Assembly: GCA_964493505.1 (NCBI GenBank)
Contig: CAZBNP010000002.1
Span: forward strand, 372,001 to 436,000
Length of the DNA: 64,000 bases
Origin: Chryseosolibacter sp964493505
GTDB lineage: Bacteria; Bacteroidota; Bacteroidia; Cytophagales; Cyclobacteriaceae
Reading direction: 5' to 3'
The first letter of the stretch is position 1, and every line of letters begins with the position of its first letter. Below are positions 41,609 to 52,400 of this stretch, piece after piece. The notes beneath the pieces are model-generated. The model was not told where the DNA came from and did no database searches. It saw only the letters and a list, made by a program, of their open reading frames with translations. Both the position numbers and the translations under genes were made by a program.

Positions 41609-42238
41609 ATGCAAAAGAAAACCCTGACAAGCGTTATCACGGGTGATATCGTTTCATCGCGTACAGCGTCCAACGCACACTGGTTACCCGCGCTAAACAA
41701 AGCCCTGTCGTACGAGGGGAAAAGTCCGGAGACGTGGCAGGTCTATCGCGGCGATAGCTTTCAGGTTGAAGTCAGGGACCCGGCAACGGCCCTGCTGGCC
41801 GCGATCCGCATCAAGGCAGCTGTAAAGGCTGTTGACAGAATTGATGTCAGGATGGCGATCGGCATCGGGGAAAAGAAATACGCAAGCAAGAATGTTGTGG
41901 AGTCTGACGGCGAGGCCTTTGTGCGCTCAGGTGAAAAATTTGAGTCGCTGAAAAAACTCAGGCAGACACTGGCTATTAAAAGTCCGTGGCCCGATCTTGA
42001 CCGCAGCATGAATGTGTGCTTCCGCCTTGCCTGTATCCCTATGGACAGCTGGTCTCCCGGCTCAGCACAACTCGTGCTGATGCTTGTAACACAAGAGAAC
42101 CTCACACAAAAAACAATTGCCGGGCAACTTGGCGTTACCCAACCTTCTGTGAGCGAGCGCCAGAACAGGTCACACTACGACGAAATCATGGACCTGGAAA
42201 AGCTCTACCGGGAAAAAATAGCAGCGCTGATACCATGA
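41609..42238 (+). CDS. SatD family protein with C-terminal helix-turn-helix
   Basis: A 209-residue protein. The N-terminal domain has LTSVITGDIVSSR, WQVYRGDSFQVEV and VRMAIGIGEK, the SatD family pattern; G-D-I and G-D-S-F-Q placed before strands recall nucleotidyl-cyclase-like folds, but catalytic function is unproven. Residues about 160-185 form a helix-turn-helix (NLTQKTIAGQLGVTQPSVSE), so it can bind DNA and probably the upstream CCTATAT repeats. Its last 4 bp overlap the DUF3307 gene, with which SatD is commonly paired. The role of the pair is unknown to me. Confidence 0.8.
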   Translation: MQKKTLTSVITGDIVSSRTASNAHWLPALNKALSYEGKSPETWQVYRGDSFQVEVRDPATALLAAIRIKAAVKAVDRIDVRMAIGIGEKKYASKNVVESDGEAFVRSGEKFESLKKLRQTLAIKSPWPDLDRSMNVCFRLACIPMDSWSPGSAQLVLMLVTQENLTQKTIAGQLGVTQPSVSERQNRSHYDEIMDLEKLYREKIAALIP

Positions 42239-42954
42239 TCCTCCTCATCAAATTACTCCTTGCGCATATAGCCGGAGACTTCCTTCTGCAACCTACAAGC
42301 TGGGTCGCCGACAAAGAATCCCGACGACACCGCTCAGCACCACTCTACCTTCACGTAATCCTTCACGGGTTCCTCTCCTGGCTTCTCGTATGGGATACTT
42401 CCTTCTGGCTCCCGGCGCTCATCATTGTAGTCACACACTATTTCATCGATCTTGCCAAGGTGGCATTTCAAAAACCGCACACCCGTGCAACGTGGTTCGC
42501 ACTCGACCAGGTTCTTCACCTACTCATACTGTGCATTATATGGTATGTATGGGAAGACCCATCCATCGATCTCACATCAGTGCCATTCGAAAAAATACTC
42601 ATTGTTACAACCGCCGCGATCATCCTCACTAACCCGACCTCCGTCGTCATCAAATTAAAGATCTCCCAATGGACACCCGGTACGCTGCAAAACGTCTCAT
42701 CGTCCCTTCCCGTCGCCGGTAAATTCATCGGATACCTTGAAAGACTACTGGTTCTGCTGTTCATATTATTTAACCACTGGGAAGCGGTCGGATTCCTGCT
42801 TGCAGCCAAATCCGTTTTTCGATTTGGAAATCTCAGGGAATCGCATGATAGAAAACTCACAGAGTACGTATTAATCGGCACGTTACTCAGCTTCAGCGTC
42901 GCCCTGGCCGTTTCCCTGTTGGCGTCACACCTGCTGGCTTCATTGCCCGACTAA
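42235..42954 (+). CDS. DUF3307 integral membrane protein
   Basis: A 239-residue protein with six to seven membrane helices. LLLAHIAGDFLLQPTSWVADK and HVILHGFLSWLLVWD, then VTHYFIDLAK, carry the conserved His/Asp residues of DUF3307 in helices, which could bind a metal. FALDQVLHLLIL is the fourth conserved block. It overlaps satD by 4 bp (ATGA) and so depends on the same operator-controlled promoter. No biochemical function is known to me. Confidence 0.85.
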   Translation: MILLIKLLLAHIAGDFLLQPTSWVADKESRRHRSAPLYLHVILHGFLSWLLVWDTSFWLPALIIVVTHYFIDLAKVAFQKPHTRATWFALDQVLHLLILCIIWYVWEDPSIDLTSVPFEKILIVTTAAIILTNPTSVVIKLKISQWTPGTLQNVSSSLPVAGKFIGYLERLLVLLFILFNHWEAVGFLLAAKSVFRFGNLRESHDRKLTEYVLIGTLLSFSVALAVSLLASHLLASLPD

Positions 42955-42991
42955 GGAGAAAGGCGGCTTCAGATTATGATTACATTTTGCT

Positions 42992-44392
42992 ATGCATGAG
43001 AATACCACTACAGTCGAGATAAGCAATGTAACGGTCGCAAGCCTGGGTCGCACATTATTCAGAGACTTCAACTTGACGCTGCACAAAGGCGAGCACTGGG
43101 TAGTCCAGGGGAGGAACGGATCCGGAAAGACATTCCTGCTTCAACTGATCGCGGGCGCGCATACACCCCTGCACGGAACGGTAACTCACTCCTTCATAAA
43201 CGGCCACAATTGGGATTCACGCTATCGGCAACGCCAGGAACAGATCCATTTCATCCCCACTCACTGGATCCAGTCGGCACTCGGCGGTTTCAGTGACCTG
43301 TTCTATCAGCAACGATATTACGCAATTGAAGAAACCGAACTACCAAAGGTCTCCGATATTTTCGGCGACGACCTGGGCGCCCTTGAGGATCTGTCGTTCT
43401 CGAATAATTTCGACATCCGCCGTCTCTTCGACCTTCACATCACACGACTTTCCAACGGGCAGCTGAAGAAAGTGATTATCCTGCGCCAACTCGCCAGGAA
43501 CATACCGAAATTGTTGATACTGGATTATCCTTTCGACGGACTGGATGCGGAAAGCCGCGACGACCTTTGCTTGTTTATCGACGAGATCGCCACCCGGTAT
43601 GACATCCAGGTCATCCTTACCGACCACGGCGACTCGCTTCCGACGGTGATCAACCGGCGACTCACCCTCGACCACTTTGCCATCAGGAAGCAGGAACATG
43701 TCAAAATCACCAGGACGCCATCGCTCCCGCGTCCGGTGTCACACCGCCCGGCAACGACAAACGGACGCGCTGTGGTGGAGATGCAGGATCTCACTATCTC
43801 GTACAGTGGAAAGGAAATCATTTCAGGGCTCTCCTGGCGGGTAAACCAAGGCGAACGATGGGCGCTTACCGGGAAGAACGGCTCGGGAAAAACCACACTC
43901 TTCAGCCTCATTTTTGCCGACCACCCCATGGCGTACAGTCAGAAGGTTTTTCTCTTTGGAAAACGGCGCGGTTCCGGCGAATCGATCTGGGATATCAAGA
44001 ACAGAATCAACTATCTCGGACCGGAACAAACTCACTTTCTCGACCACCAGACAAGGTCGCTGTCCGCCCGCGCGTATATTTCCCGACACGCTGACCTGCA
44101 ACCGGAACGTCTGGCAGAACTTATCGGCTCATTCGATGCGGAAGAATACCTCGACCTGCCGTTGCACTCGCTGTCATCCGGTCAACTTCAAATGGTGTTG
44201 TTGATGGACATGTTTCTGCACGACAAAGAGTTACTCCTCCTCGACGAGCCCTTCCAGTTTCTAGACCCTGGCAATCACAGCAAGGTGACGAAATACCTTA
44301 ACCAGTTTCTTCATGAGGATATTACGTTGATCCTGATTACTCACGACGAGCGCGATGTAACACAGTGGACACAGCTGAGAAAAGTCCTCTGA
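42992..44392 (+). CDS. Dual ATP-binding cassette protein, ModF-like
   Basis: A 466-residue cytoplasmic protein with two complete ABC ATPase domains and no membrane segments. Domain 1 (about 1-240): Walker A GRNGSGKT, signature LSNGQLKKV, Walker B LLILDYPFDGLD. Domain 2 (about 250-466): Walker A GKNGSGKTT, signature LSSGQLQMV, Walker B LLLLDEPFQFLD. The modified D-Y-P in the first Walker B and the domain order fit ModF/YlmA-like proteins more than ABC-F translation factors, which have a longer linker. A TACATTTTG element lies 3 bp before the ATG. Substrate or target is unknown. Confidence 0.82.
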   Translation: MHENTTTVEISNVTVASLGRTLFRDFNLTLHKGEHWVVQGRNGSGKTFLLQLIAGAHTPLHGTVTHSFINGHNWDSRYRQRQEQIHFIPTHWIQSALGGFSDLFYQQRYYAIEETELPKVSDIFGDDLGALEDLSFSNNFDIRRLFDLHITRLSNGQLKKVIILRQLARNIPKLLILDYPFDGLDAESRDDLCLFIDEIATRYDIQVILTDHGDSLPTVINRRLTLDHFAIRKQEHVKITRTPSLPRPVSHRPATTNGRAVVEMQDLTISYSGKEIISGLSWRVNQGERWALTGKNGSGKTTLFSLIFADHPMAYSQKVFLFGKRRGSGESIWDIKNRINYLGPEQTHFLDHQTRSLSARAYISRHADLQPERLAELIGSFDAEEYLDLPLHSLSSGQLQMVLLMDMFLHDKELLLLDEPFQFLDPGNHSKVTKYLNQFLHEDITLILITHDERDVTQWTQLRKVL

Positions 44393-44404
44393 TAAGGAGC
44401 CGTC

Positions 44405-45484
44405 TCACTCGATTTTTCCCATCCAGAAAGCGATACGCTCCCTTTGCCAGGTGTAGGTGACCGCAACTGAATCATCCCAGGAAATAACAGACGGGTAGGA
44501 AAACTCATCATCTTCATGCCCCCGGTCCAGTTCGATAACAGGACCCCAGGTGTGGCCATTGTCGCGGGACACGGCGAGTGATATCGGACTCCGCGAACCC
44601 CAGTTCCGGTTGTCGGGATTAAAGATAAGAACCAGTGTATTATCGGCCAGTCTGGTCACATCGATACCACTGTTTGGATTTGGCATATCTGTTTTATAAA
44701 CCCGCGACCACGTCTTGCCGTAATCTTCCGAATCGCTACGACAGATCACACCCGCCGAGCTTCTGAGCAACATGTGTACTTTGCCTGGCTCCGATTCCCA
44801 GAGGGCAGGCTGTATGACTCCTTCGCCAAACGCGGAGTCGCGATCGAGTTTCACAAATTCCATCTCAGTCCATGTCTTGCCGCCATCTTCGCTGCGATCC
44901 ACAAAAGCGTTCCAGACCTTCTTGAGTTCATTAGACGCCGGTGCAAGCCAGGAGCCATCCGACAGCATGATGGGTTTGTTTCTCACCGGTCCTCTTCCTC
45001 CCTTATCGCCCTCTACGAGCTCTTTCGCCGAAGACCATGATTCGCCCTTATCATAAGAAACCTGATACCATGTTTCCCAGAAATCAATGGTCTTTCCTAC
45101 TTTAAAAAACAGGGTAATCGCTCCTGAAGGGTCTGAAAACAATACAGGATTCCAGTGCGCGTCTTCGCGGATCTTGGCAACCTCGCGCGGTGCAGACCAG
45201 TTTCCGGGCGTGCCCTTCGACAACCAGATACCGACATCATCGTGCCTTTCATGGGTACCGCCGAACCACGCGACCAGAAATTGGCCGTCATCGGTTCGCA
45301 ACACCGTCGACGCATGACACTGCGCAAACGGACGATCATCGCCAAAGACATAATCTCTTTTGATCTCGGTGACATTAGCTGTCGGCATACTGTCGTCTTC
45401 CTGCGTTTTCTCCTGTTTCGGGCCGCACGCCGAAAAAAGTACCAGCGTTATCAGGAGAAAGTTTTCCAAAGTGAAGTGTCTCAT
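44405..45484 (-). CDS. Exported sialidase/BNR-repeat family lipoprotein
   Basis: A 359-residue lipoprotein (lipobox FSAC, Cys20). Asp-box motifs S-x-D-x-G-x-x-W occur as SYDKGESW, SEDGGKTW, SEDYGKTW and SRDNGHTW, giving a six-bladed propeller of the exo-alpha-sialidase family. The start of the propeller has CHASTVLRTDDGQFLVAWFGG, typical of the glycosidase/lyase-like group often found with Gfo/Idh and epimerase genes, so the substrate may be a plant or microbial polysaccharide, not sialic acid. Promoter element TATTTTTG lies at 45505-45512. It stands 12 bp from the ABC gene end (convergent). Confidence 0.8.
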   Translation of the reverse strand: MRHFTLENFLLITLVLFSACGPKQEKTQEDDSMPTANVTEIKRDYVFGDDRPFAQCHASTVLRTDDGQFLVAWFGGTHERHDDVGIWLSKGTPGNWSAPREVAKIREDAHWNPVLFSDPSGAITLFFKVGKTIDFWETWYQVSYDKGESWSSAKELVEGDKGGRGPVRNKPIMLSDGSWLAPASNELKKVWNAFVDRSEDGGKTWTEMEFVKLDRDSAFGEGVIQPALWESEPGKVHMLLRSSAGVICRSDSEDYGKTWSRVYKTDMPNPNSGIDVTRLADNTLVLIFNPDNRNWGSRSPISLAVSRDNGHTWGPVIELDRGHEDDEFSYPSVISWDDSVAVTYTWQRERIAFWMGKIE

Positions 45485-45504
45485 TTTGCGTGTTTGGTTT
45501 CCTT

Positions 45505-45512
45505 CAAAAATA
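45505..45512 (-). promoter_or_regulatory. -7 element of the sialidase-like gene
   Basis: TATTTTTG on the minus strand, a perfect TAnnTTTG, 20 bp before the ATG. No FNR-type box or palindrome is nearby. Confidence 0.45.
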
Positions 45513-45638
45513 CCGTTATACCTACGGAGATAGCAACCATTTCACGCAGCACGGGGAACATTTTGCGTTGAAAGTCATTCGCTACAACCTGATCAATCCG
45601 CAGCCTGTGTTATCAGGCCACGGATTATCAGACCGAAC

Positions 45639-46532
45639 TTATTTTTCGAACAGATATTTTGTCAGTATCTCTTTTCCTTGCCTGATAGCGTCCCTTCCGG
45701 TCGACTCGATCCCGTACCATCCCCGATAGCCAGCTTCTCTGGCCAGGCGGATCATTTTTGCGCTTAACTCCTCCGTTGGCTGGTTGCGATACGACATCCC
45801 TTTGGCGTAGGGAAGCGTACTGAGAAGGTATTGGTAGTTATCAAATTCCGGTGACGGTTCTCTCCAATCGGGGTATGTACCAAAATAGAGGTTATCGACT
45901 TCCTTCATCAGCGCAACCATCCATTCAGGGTCATTGGAAAGTCCCCCGTGATTTTCAATGACCACGGATATCTTCGCTGGCACAGCGTATTCGAGCAGCA
46001 TATTGTAAGATTCAGCAGCCCATTTCAGCGATTCCTCCTTACTCACCTTCTGGGCCACCTCCGAGCCGCGGCAATTGGTGCGTATCGCATGGCATCCCAG
46101 GTATTGCGCGGCATCTATCCATTTGCGGTGATTAATATCAAATTGCCTTCTTCCTTCCTTCGTATGCATACATCCGTCGCCTTCTGAATCCACCATGATC
46201 AACACGTTGGTAACACCGTGATCAGCCGCATTCCTGTTGAGCGTGTTCAGATATTGCTCCGTTGTCACTTCCATAAGTGTATTTACGTATTCGATACCGC
46301 TGATTCCGAAATCCTCCTTCGCGACTCTGGCGAACTCACTTGTTTTCCATTTGCCCGCGCGGACCTCCGATACCAGCGCCCACTGTGCGAGGGAGATATC
46401 ATCCTTGATCATACGCGGCGGCGCTATTGGCAGTTTTTCGGCGGCTTTGGCTTTCATCGTCAAAGGCGCAACAAGTCCGGTAGCGCTTAGTGCTGCTGTT
46501 TTTCCAAGGAAACTTCTTCGGTTCAACTTCAT
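45639..46532 (-). CDS. Secreted sugar phosphate isomerase/epimerase-like protein
   Basis: A 297-residue TIM-barrel protein (AP endonuclease 2 / xylose isomerase-like). The N-terminus MKLNRRSFLGKTAALSATG is a Tat signal (R-R-S-F-L). The barrel holds LAQWALVSE, VIENHGGLSNDPEWMVAL, YFGTYPDW and the C-terminal WYGIESTGR, with the usual Glu/His/Asp metal ligands. Substrate is unknown. The Gfo/Idh gene with a Tat signal is 37 bp upstream in the same direction; this pairing is common in Bacteroidota carbohydrate loci. Confidence 0.85.
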   Translation of the reverse strand: MKLNRRSFLGKTAALSATGLVAPLTMKAKAAEKLPIAPPRMIKDDISLAQWALVSEVRAGKWKTSEFARVAKEDFGISGIEYVNTLMEVTTEQYLNTLNRNAADHGVTNVLIMVDSEGDGCMHTKEGRRQFDINHRKWIDAAQYLGCHAIRTNCRGSEVAQKVSKEESLKWAAESYNMLLEYAVPAKISVVIENHGGLSNDPEWMVALMKEVDNLYFGTYPDWREPSPEFDNYQYLLSTLPYAKGMSYRNQPTEELSAKMIRLAREAGYRGWYGIESTGRDAIRQGKEILTKYLFEK

Positions 46533-46569
46533 GGTTTTTATATTAGTCTATAGTTTAATACTCCCTTTG

Positions 46570-48084
46570 TTACAATTCCCATCCCTTGCGGTATTCCCTT
46601 CTAAGGAACTTGTTCGCTTCGGGCACGTTGGTGATCTCCATCTTTTCAGCGTCATAGATCACCTTCTTGCGCGCGCGCAGCGCGATGGCGCCGAGGTTGA
46701 TGGTCTCGGAAACAGGACCAGCCAGCAGGAAACTTCCCGGCGATTGTTTCTTGTCGCGAAATGCGTCGATCCAGACATCGTCGTTGCGCGGGTCCTGTTC
46801 TTTCGGCAACGTTTTTCCCGCCATATAGCTCTTCATCCGACTCTCGGGTAACAGAACGGGGTCCTCGTTGCGGAAGCCGCCCAGTATCTTACCCTTGTCG
46901 CCAACAAACAACATCCCCTCGGTCGGCATGTCTTTGCCGTCGATCTCGAGTTCTTCGGGTGTCGGAGGCTTCATCCCGCCGTCGTACCAGAAGAGGTCGA
47001 ACGCCGGCAGCGTTTCCTGTTTGGGAAACTTGAAGCGAACGATGCACGAGTAAGGAAATGCAACGTCATTCACCACCTCGCGACTCACGCCATCCACAAC
47101 GGTACGCGTAGTTGTACCGTAGGCTTCTGCACTGATCGGAGGCGTCTTTACTCCGAGGGTAAGAAACATCGGCCACAGGCTGTAGTGCCCCATATCCGCA
47201 ATACTTCCACCGCCGAAATCATACCATCCGCGGAACGTGCAATGTGTGTAGTGGGGGTGATAGGGTCTGTCGGGTACCGGACCAAGCCAGAGATCCCAGT
47301 TGAACCCGCTCGGGACCGGAGGGGTTTCCTTCGGCAAACTCGTCCATTGTGGCCAGACCGGACGAAATGACCAGTTGTGTATTTCTTTCAATGTGCCAAT
47401 CGCGCCCTCGGCAATCCACTTCCTGACGATGTCGTTGCCGGGGCGACGGCTCCAGGCGAGCAGGTGTGTGCTGACACCGGTTGTGCGCGCTGTGTCAATG
47501 GTCAGCCTGCTTTCATAAATGCGGTTGGCAATTGGTTTATGAATCACTACGTGCTTGCCCTTCTTCATTCCCGCGATCGAGATCGCGGCGTGAAGATGGT
47601 CGGGTGTCATGACCTTCAGCGCGTCAATGCCCTTCTCTTTCTCCAGCAGCTCGCGGTAATCTTCATAAGAAGGACACCCCTTGTACTTTCCGGAGTCTGT
47701 ATTCTTGCCATAGTATTTTTCAACAACTTCCTGCCCGTAGTCGCGTCCTCCCGGAATACCGTTCAGGTTTTCGCCCCACGAGGGGTCGTCAAGCAGATCG
47801 CGTATACTATTGCGAATACCGTATGGCGACCAATCAATATAGTTTGTACTCGCTTTGTTCGGATCACATACAGCGACAATCTGTATCTTTGGATTCCGGA
47901 GGAGCGGGATCATCTCGCGAATACCCTGTGTTCCACATCCAATATACCCAATAGTCAGTTTGTCACTGGGTGCCACAAAATCCTTCCCACCCAGTACGTG
48001 GCGCGGAACAACTGTAAATCCCAATGACGCGACCGCGGCAGAACTTACAAATCTTCTTCTGGAAATTTTCTTGTCAGCCATCAT
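46570..48084 (-). CDS. Secreted Gfo/Idh/MocA family oxidoreductase
   Basis: A 504-residue enzyme with a Tat signal (ISRRRFVSSAAVASLGF). The Rossmann domain begins TIGYIGCGTQGIREM; the usual E-K-P motif is HKP here (HVVIHKPIANRIYESR), as often in Tat-exported members. VMTPDHLHAAISIAGMKKG and FGGGSIADMGHYSLWPMF are conserved family blocks. Members oxidise or hydrolyse sugars through NAD(H) carried in tightly bound form; the substrate is unknown. It is the first gene of the pair with the epimerase. Confidence 0.88.
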   Translation of the reverse strand: MMADKKISRRRFVSSAAVASLGFTVVPRHVLGGKDFVAPSDKLTIGYIGCGTQGIREMIPLLRNPKIQIVAVCDPNKASTNYIDWSPYGIRNSIRDLLDDPSWGENLNGIPGGRDYGQEVVEKYYGKNTDSGKYKGCPSYEDYRELLEKEKGIDALKVMTPDHLHAAISIAGMKKGKHVVIHKPIANRIYESRLTIDTARTTGVSTHLLAWSRRPGNDIVRKWIAEGAIGTLKEIHNWSFRPVWPQWTSLPKETPPVPSGFNWDLWLGPVPDRPYHPHYTHCTFRGWYDFGGGSIADMGHYSLWPMFLTLGVKTPPISAEAYGTTTRTVVDGVSREVVNDVAFPYSCIVRFKFPKQETLPAFDLFWYDGGMKPPTPEELEIDGKDMPTEGMLFVGDKGKILGGFRNEDPVLLPESRMKSYMAGKTLPKEQDPRNDDVWIDAFRDKKQSPGSFLLAGPVSETINLGAIALRARKKVIYDAEKMEITNVPEANKFLRREYRKGWEL

Positions 48085-48480
48085 AGGTATCAGCTGGTTT
48101 AATTAGTTACTCGTCTCAAGTCTGCGGAAGGTAAGGGGTTCTGGGTTTTCCTACAAGGATTTTATCGATAGATGGAGTTGCATCTGCCATTAAGAGCGGC
48201 GCACGGGTGTGAATAGTGGCTGCATTGAGGCGGCCGGAAAACTTTCAGGAAAACCTTTGGACGAATTCTTGGGAGTTCGCCGGGTGCTTTCCATCTTTAT
48301 TCACGCTTTATAACGCTGCCTTATATGCGAAGACCCTCTCGCCAAGGCCTGTTACGATATTGTCAAATCCTGACAGGCCTCCCTATTTCTCCGGAAAGAA
48401 TTTTCCGGACCTTACACCGGAAGAGTCGCACTCTCTGTGAGCGTTCCAATTGTGCGCGGTTCCGTACACCGCATCGGGAT
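48085..48480. other. Gene-free stretch between divergent genes
   Basis: 396 bp lie between the Gfo/Idh start and the chosen start of the helical-repeat gene. One palindrome is visible, CCGGAAA / TTTTCCGG around 48391-48408, near the right end. No convincing TAnnTTTG element, FNR-type box, tRNA or ORF was found. The open frame of the next gene extends back to 48325 without signal-peptide character. Confidence 0.4.
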
Positions 48481-49404
48481 TTGCAATACGTACTGGTATT
48501 CGCATTCCCGGTGCTGGTGCTAACCTGTTTCGATAAAACGCCGGAACTCAGCGCTCAATCCTGGAAAGACCTTCCCGCCTCCCGCCTCGAACTGGCACGA
48601 AACAGAAAGCCTGCACCCGCCGCAGATATCTCCAACCTGGAAGCGCACCCCGACTCGGTCCTGAGTTTCCTGGCACCGTTCGCCAGCGACTCAAATACCT
48701 TCGTCAGGATCAAAGCCTGCGAGATGATTCACCTGTACGCGCAAGGTTACGGAGGCGCAGACGTCAGGAAAAAGAGCGTCGAACTACTGACCCTGGCGGC
48801 TGCGGAGAATTGCGGCGCAGCACTGGATTTCCTCAAAGGATACAGTTCCGCCGACTTTGACCTTTCTTCAAAGAAACGGCTGGTCTCTCTTCTCAACGCT
48901 AGCTATCCCTACCTGAACGAGGTGATCAGAATTTGTGCAGTCCTCAGACTACCGGATATCATTCCCCGACTCAAAGCTTTTTCCGTCACCGGCTATCCTC
49001 CGGCGACGCGGTGGGCAGCCCTGGTGAGTATGGCGCGAACAGGCGATGCCGATGCGGCGACGGAAATGCTGAGCCGTGTCAAGCGACTGGCTGTCGACGA
49101 TAACCTGGTCTATCATGTATTCCCCGACCTGGTCTTCTCACGCAACCGCGATGCCATACAGTACCTTGTAACGACTCTCTACAGCGAAGATAAGAACTGC
49201 CTCTCAGCCGACGTCGAGCGAGAGACTGCAATTCCCTGCGGTTATCGCGTGATGGAATTACTCGCCCCCGTCGTCAGGAACTTCCCCTTCAAGATCGACA
49301 AGAGCGGCGACCTGATCGCCGGCGACTACAAGCACACACTTGCCGCCGTGCGACAGTGGTTTCTCGAGAACGAAAATTTTGAAATCGAAAGCGAATCGTA
49401 TTAA
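48481..49404 (+). CDS. Exported helical-repeat (HEAT-like) protein, TTG start
   Basis: About 307 residues. From the TTG at 48481 the N-terminus reads QYVLVFAFPVLVLTC, a signal sequence with a possible lipobox (LTC is atypical at -1). The upstream in-frame ATG at 48325 would put 52 basic residues before it and is unlikely. The rest is alpha-helical with repeating units such as NTFVRIKACEMIHLYAQGY and PPATRWAALVSMARTGDADA, resembling HEAT repeats. No specific family is recognised. It ends 11 bp before the 1473-residue gene and probably heads that operon. Confidence 0.6.
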   Translation: MQYVLVFAFPVLVLTCFDKTPELSAQSWKDLPASRLELARNRKPAPAADISNLEAHPDSVLSFLAPFASDSNTFVRIKACEMIHLYAQGYGGADVRKKSVELLTLAAAENCGAALDFLKGYSSADFDLSSKKRLVSLLNASYPYLNEVIRICAVLRLPDIIPRLKAFSVTGYPPATRWAALVSMARTGDADAATEMLSRVKRLAVDDNLVYHVFPDLVFSRNRDAIQYLVTTLYSEDKNCLSADVERETAIPCGYRVMELLAPVVRNFPFKIDKSGDLIAGDYKHTLAAVRQWFLENENFEIESESY

Positions 49405-49415
49405 AGACGCTGACC

Positions 49416-52400
49416 ATGATCCGGACCCTGTTTCGCATTGGCATAGTCATACTGGTAACGACCTTTACGCTTCGGGAAATGTCTGCGGCGCACAACGTGA
49501 ACGCGCAGGATTCCATATCCGAAAAAAGGGCGCACGCTCATGCCTTGCTGCAGAAGGTACTGATGGGTCAGCGGTTCCTGGAATCGCTTGACGCTCTTGC
49601 CGAAATCGACCTCCCGATCGGGGTTGTCCAGGCCGGCGGTGCGTTCGATTACACCATTCTCATCGATCGCATGGAGTTCACCCGGGAAGGAGCAATCATG
49701 GATGTCTACGTTTCACTGGCACTTCCACAGACCGGAGCGCGACTGGCCTTCCACGGCAAGGTACCGCTATCGGCCGAGGGGGGTGTCGGTGGTAACGCAC
49801 GGGTTTTCCTGCTGGGTGATCACACGACCCGGTTCGGGCCGGAAGCTGTGCTGACAGTAAAGGGAAAAGATCGATCCTACGTGGAATTCGACTGTAACGG
49901 TTTCCTCGGTGTCAATCTGGAGGCTGAACTCCGGTTCTCCACCGAGCGGCTCCGGCCGGAAGATGAAGAGGGAAACATCCTGGAAAATCCCCTGACCATC
50001 GGGCTGACCACTTATACGCAATCACTCAATGATATTCTCGTAGGTGTCACGATCCCACCCTTTCAGGTCAGCGGACTCAGGGGCTTCGGATTCCGTGCAA
50101 CCGAAGCGTACCTCGACTGGAGTGATCTCTCCAATCCCGACGGACTGACCTTTCCGCCAAACTACACATCACCGTTTCTGGAGGCCGGTTTGGATAATCT
50201 ATGGCACGGCATCTACATCAAAGACCTGCAGGTCAGGTTCCCACCTGCATTTGCGCGGCAGCATGAGTCGGGCCGCATCACCATCGGAGCACGGCAGATG
50301 ATCATCGATGACGCGGGTCTTACGGGGACGCTGTACGCCGAACGGATTTTTCAGGACGGCAACATGAATGGCTGGGCTTACAGCCTGGAGCGCGCTGCAC
50401 TTCACGTAACCGGAAACCGCATAACCGGATGTTCTTTCGAGGGCGAGCTTGCTGTTCCGGTAATCCGACATGCCGACGGAAAGAGTACCCGCTTTCGGTA
50501 CACGGCGGAAAGAAGTCCCGATGAGGAATATATCTTCTCCGTCGCCGTGACGGAAGATGAATTGAAACTCGAACTATGGATGGCCGACCTCAAACTGACG
50601 AACGGTTCACGAGTGATTGTCAGCGAAAGAGACAACCGGTTTTACCCGTCGGCACACCTGAACGGCGAACTCACCATTAACACTGGAACCAAAGGTCTAA
50701 AGGCTAGTTTCAACAGCATACGGTTCGAAAATATGGTCATCGCCAGCGAACCGCCATACTTTCGTCCGGGGACCTTCGGATTCGGGCGCGAAGGACACCA
50801 CTCTTCGCTATCCCGGTATCCGGTAGTATTTGACAACATCGGTTTCAAGAGCGAAGACAACCGGGTGGGTATTGCGTTCGATCTGCTGATCAACCTGGGG
50901 GGCGGGCCTGAGGAAGGAAGTTTCGCGGGAAAGGGAGCGTTGGTGGTGTGGGGTATCCAGGAGGCCGAGGCGCAGCATAATAGTGATGACGCATTGGTTG
51001 GACCCGACCGCAATACCTGGAAGTTTGACAAAGTCGAACTCAGCCGTCTGAGACTAAACATCAGAAAACCCGGGGTAATCGAACTCGCCGGAGACGTGCG
51101 GTTTTTTGATGGAGACCCTGTCTACGGCGAAGGTTTTAAAGGCCGGTTGTCCGGCAGGATACAGACCATCACGGTAGAAGCGGAAGCTCTGTTTGGGAGA
51201 ACGGAGGCATTTCGCTATTGGTATGCCGACGCGCTGGTGGAACTGAAGACCGGTGTTCCCATTGTACCGGGTGTGCTTTCGGCGTTCGGGTTCGGCGGGG
51301 GCTATTACTCCAGGATGAAGCAGTCGGACAAAGTGATAGACGGGACGCTTGGTCGCGCGCCATCGGGACTGACCTATGTTCCCGATGAGAATACGGTAGG
51401 CATCCGCGCCATCGTATTGATCGGCACGGCACGGCCGGAGGCAATGCGGGGAGACGTCGCGCTGGAAGTCAGTCTCAACCGGCACGGCGGTATCAACTCA
51501 ACCACTTTCACCGGCAATGCGAAGTTCATGAGCGCTGAATCGCTGCGCGCGGCGCAGATCAAAGAGCTTGCGTCTGCGGCCGTCGCGGGCAGGCTGACGG
51601 AAGAACTCAGCGCTTTGACACAAGGTCAGGTGTCCGGAAGTCTCAGGCTACACTTCGACAATATCAACGATGTCTTTCACGGCAACATGGAAATCTATGT
51701 CAACGTCGCGGGCGGCCTCGTTCGCGGCATCAGCGCGAACAATAAAGCCGGATGGGCTGTCCTGCACTTCGAGAAACACAATTGGTATATCCACATCGGC
51801 ACGCCTGACCAGCCTCTGGGTCTCGAAGTAGCACGCGTATTCAAGTCTGCCAGCTACTTCATGCTCGGACGCAACCTTCCGGGTAGTCCACCACCGCCTC
51901 AACAGGTATCGGAAATCCTCGGCGACATCAACCTGGATTACATGCGCGACATCAACGCTCTGGAATCCGGAACGGGCATCGCCTTCGGCCTCCATTTTAC
52001 AGTCGACACCGGCGATCTCCGGTTTCTTATGTTCTACGGGCGGTTCAGCGCTGGCACGGGGCTGGACTTCATGCTGAAAAACTATGGAGAGCGGTACCAG
52101 TGCGCGGAAAGAACGGGGCCTATCGGAATTGATGGCTGGTATGCCAATGGCCAGGCCTATGCCTTTGTAACCGGGAAGATTGGCATTCGGGTAAACCTCC
52201 GCTTTTACAAGGGCAAGTACGAAATACTGAATATCGGCGCCGCGGCGATACTTCAGGCAAAGGGCCCTAATCCATTCTGGATGAAGGGCCACGTTGGCGG
52301 CCGATACCGGATTCTCGGCGGACTCATCAAAGGGAGATGCAATTTTGAAATAACGGTAGGCAAGGAGTGTGTGCCGGTTGCCGAAGAAAATCTCCTCGAA

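Noticed and set aside
48391..48408. CCGGAAA/TTTTCCGG palindrome as a terminator
   Set aside because: No T-run follows and no transcript is known to end there.
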